Source: Mastigocoleus testarum BC008 (GTDB taxonomy: Bacteria > Cyanobacteriota > Cyanobacteriia > Cyanobacteriales > Nostocaceae). Taken from it: a stretch of DNA of 64,000 nucleotides. The DNA is taken from positions 21,482 to 85,481 of the forward strand of contig NZ_LMTZ01000112.1 of the NCBI RefSeq assembly GCF_001456025.1, given 5' to 3'. The notes beneath the pieces are model-generated. The model worked only from the letters and a program-made list of their open reading frames with translations. It made no database searches and was not told the origin of the DNA. Position 1 is the stretch's first letter, and every line of letters begins with the position of its first letter. The translations under genes and the position numbers were made by a program. Positions 62,984 through 64,000 of the stretch are shown here, piece after piece.

Positions 62984-63925
62984 TCAGCAGTTAATTATTT
63001 TTTTATCCTGAAGTATTTTCTTCAATTTTTGTTTAAATATATCCAATCTAGTTGCACCATATACTGTCTTTTGGATAAACCTATCTGCAGGTAAATTCCG
63101 GACAATAAAAGGTGGATGTTTTAAAGGAAATTCTACTGCTTCTGTAGGAAGATTAATAAATGAAACATCCTGATTAAAGTTAAAATTAGTTGCATCTGCA
63201 CCGAGACCAACATTTTGAACTAAATTTACATTCGGAATAACATTTAACCCACCCTGCATCCAACAAGCAAATGTCCATTGATAATCCCAAGTTATACCCA
63301 TAGGATTTTCATAAATTGAGTCAAAAATACTTTCCCAATAGCTAACTGCTTTTGAGTCATTTAAAATGCTATCTAAAATATTAGATTTCTTGACTTCTTG
63401 CCATAATTTAATATGTAGATCGTAATTTTTCCAAGCACGTCTCCAACTAGCCCATCCCCAACAGTGACTGTAGGATGAAAAGTAATAACTATAATCAGTG
63501 CGTTTTTGTCCTAATTGAGCATTTTGACCTGCAATCGAAGTAATTCTAGAGTCATTTCGATATTTTTCTAATAGTTCTTCACAAAACTGGAAAAATGTAA
63601 TGTGAGGGATACAATCATCTTCTAAAATTATTGTTTCTTCTACATTTTCAAATACCCAATCTAAACCACTGGAAACTCTGCGAGCACAGCCTAAATTAAT
63701 TTCAGAGTAGTTCTTAATTACTTCACAATCCCAGTCTACTTTTTCAATAATTGCTCTTGTCGCTGCACATTTTTCTGCTTCACCTTCGCGCTCGTGACGG
63801 GGACCATCAGCAACTACAAATAGTTTCTTAGGTTGAATTTGGCGAATTCTTTCAAAAACTTTTACGGTGGTATGAGGACGTTTAAAAATAATAAAAGTAA
63901 TTGGGGTTTCTAATTGTTTAGCCAT
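62984..63925 (-). CDS. GT-A glycosyltransferase (GT2-like)
   Basis: Protein of 313 aa. It begins LETPITFIIFKRPHTTVKVF, with FVVADGPRHEREGEAEKCAA and the metal-binding motif ETIILEDDCIPHITFFQFCE (E-D-D about residue 100), then a W-rich SHCWGWASWRRAWKNYDLHI block, which is typical of a bacterial sugar transferase group related to GT2 and GNT-I-like enzymes. No membrane helix. It is the most upstream cluster gene visible here. The segment to its right carries another copy of the AGTAAGTAGG repeat end, so the operon start may be close or beyond the window. Confidence 0.88.
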   Translation of the reverse strand: MAKQLETPITFIIFKRPHTTVKVFERIRQIQPKKLFVVADGPRHEREGEAEKCAATRAIIEKVDWDCEVIKNYSEINLGCARRVSSGLDWVFENVEETIILEDDCIPHITFFQFCEELLEKYRNDSRITSIAGQNAQLGQKRTDYSYYFSSYSHCWGWASWRRAWKNYDLHIKLWQEVKKSNILDSILNDSKAVSYWESIFDSIYENPMGITWDYQWTFACWMQGGLNVIPNVNLVQNVGLGADATNFNFNQDVSFINLPTEAVEFPLKHPPFIVRNLPADRFIQKTVYGATRLDIFKQKLKKILQDKKIINC

Positions 63926-63965
63926 AATAATTTATCTCTATTTTGCAAAAAAAATATTTCATTTA

Positions 63966-64000
63966 AGTAAGTAGGTGAGAAAAAAGTAAACTATGTAAAT
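63966..64000. mobile_element. Left end of a second MITE-like element, cut by the window edge
   Basis: AGTAAGTAGG (63966-63975) followed by an A-rich stretch and AACTATGTAA, matching the left end at 56908-56940 in order and spacing. It lies 40 bp before the start of the last glycosyltransferase gene. Confidence 0.55.

Overview
The window looks like chromosomal DNA from a filamentous, probably heterocyst-forming cyanobacterium (Nostocales-like). The reasons are the AT-rich base composition with many GCGATCGC (HIP1) sites, short tandem heptamer repeats of the TTACTTA / TTACCCA kind between genes, and families typical of cyanobacteria (DUF1825, DUF2808, RDD-tailed Ser/Thr kinase, CHAT/STAND proteins, RTX protein, DesC-type desaturase). 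No species can be named from the sequence alone. No tRNA, rRNA, CRISPR array or intact transposase was seen.

Layout. 1-4152: the 3' part of clpC with a strong terminator, then a FIST-domain sensor gene 5 bp before a soluble histidine kinase. 4188-11923: on the minus strand, a two-gene module present twice in tandem. Each copy is a roughly 355-aa P-loop ATPase with a C-terminal membrane anchor, followed 2 bp later by a roughly 820-aa ATPase with a Gly/Trp-rich membrane domain. 12551-25324: mostly housekeeping genes (lepB, a ComEA-like HhH protein, a TM2/SHOCT protein, DUF1825, a class A PBP, tyrS, pyrF), then a TetR-type regulator fused to a decayed tyrosine-recombinase-like domain and divergent from a desaturase, then a two-RCK membrane protein. 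25464-38406: RDD protein and RDD-tailed kinase, two glycosyltransferases, a secreted protease-DUF2808 fusion, a ferredoxin-MBL fusion, an RTX protein, an Ldh_2 oxidoreductase and a VanW protein. 38951-42852: a CHAT / NB-ARC / TPR gene broken by a 17-bp tandem duplication. 43879-46554: a copper operon (MerR-type promoter, small HMA chaperone, P1B-ATPase). 46671-52767: an orphan gene with a STAS-like C-terminus, a short CHAT protease-like gene, and an nSTAND ATPase with 14 WD40 units whose N-terminal adaptor matches that of the CHAT protein. 53187-63925: a nine-gene minus-strand exopolysaccharide cluster running off the right edge.

The best candidates for little-described biology are the duplicated membrane ATPase pair (4188-11923), the adaptor-linked nSTAND-WD40 / CHAT pair (47712-52767), the TetR / dead-recombinase fusion with two matching operator palindromes in its divergent promoter region, and the duplication-frameshifted CHAT-NB-ARC-TPR gene. 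All functional statements come from reading motifs by eye; no database search was run.
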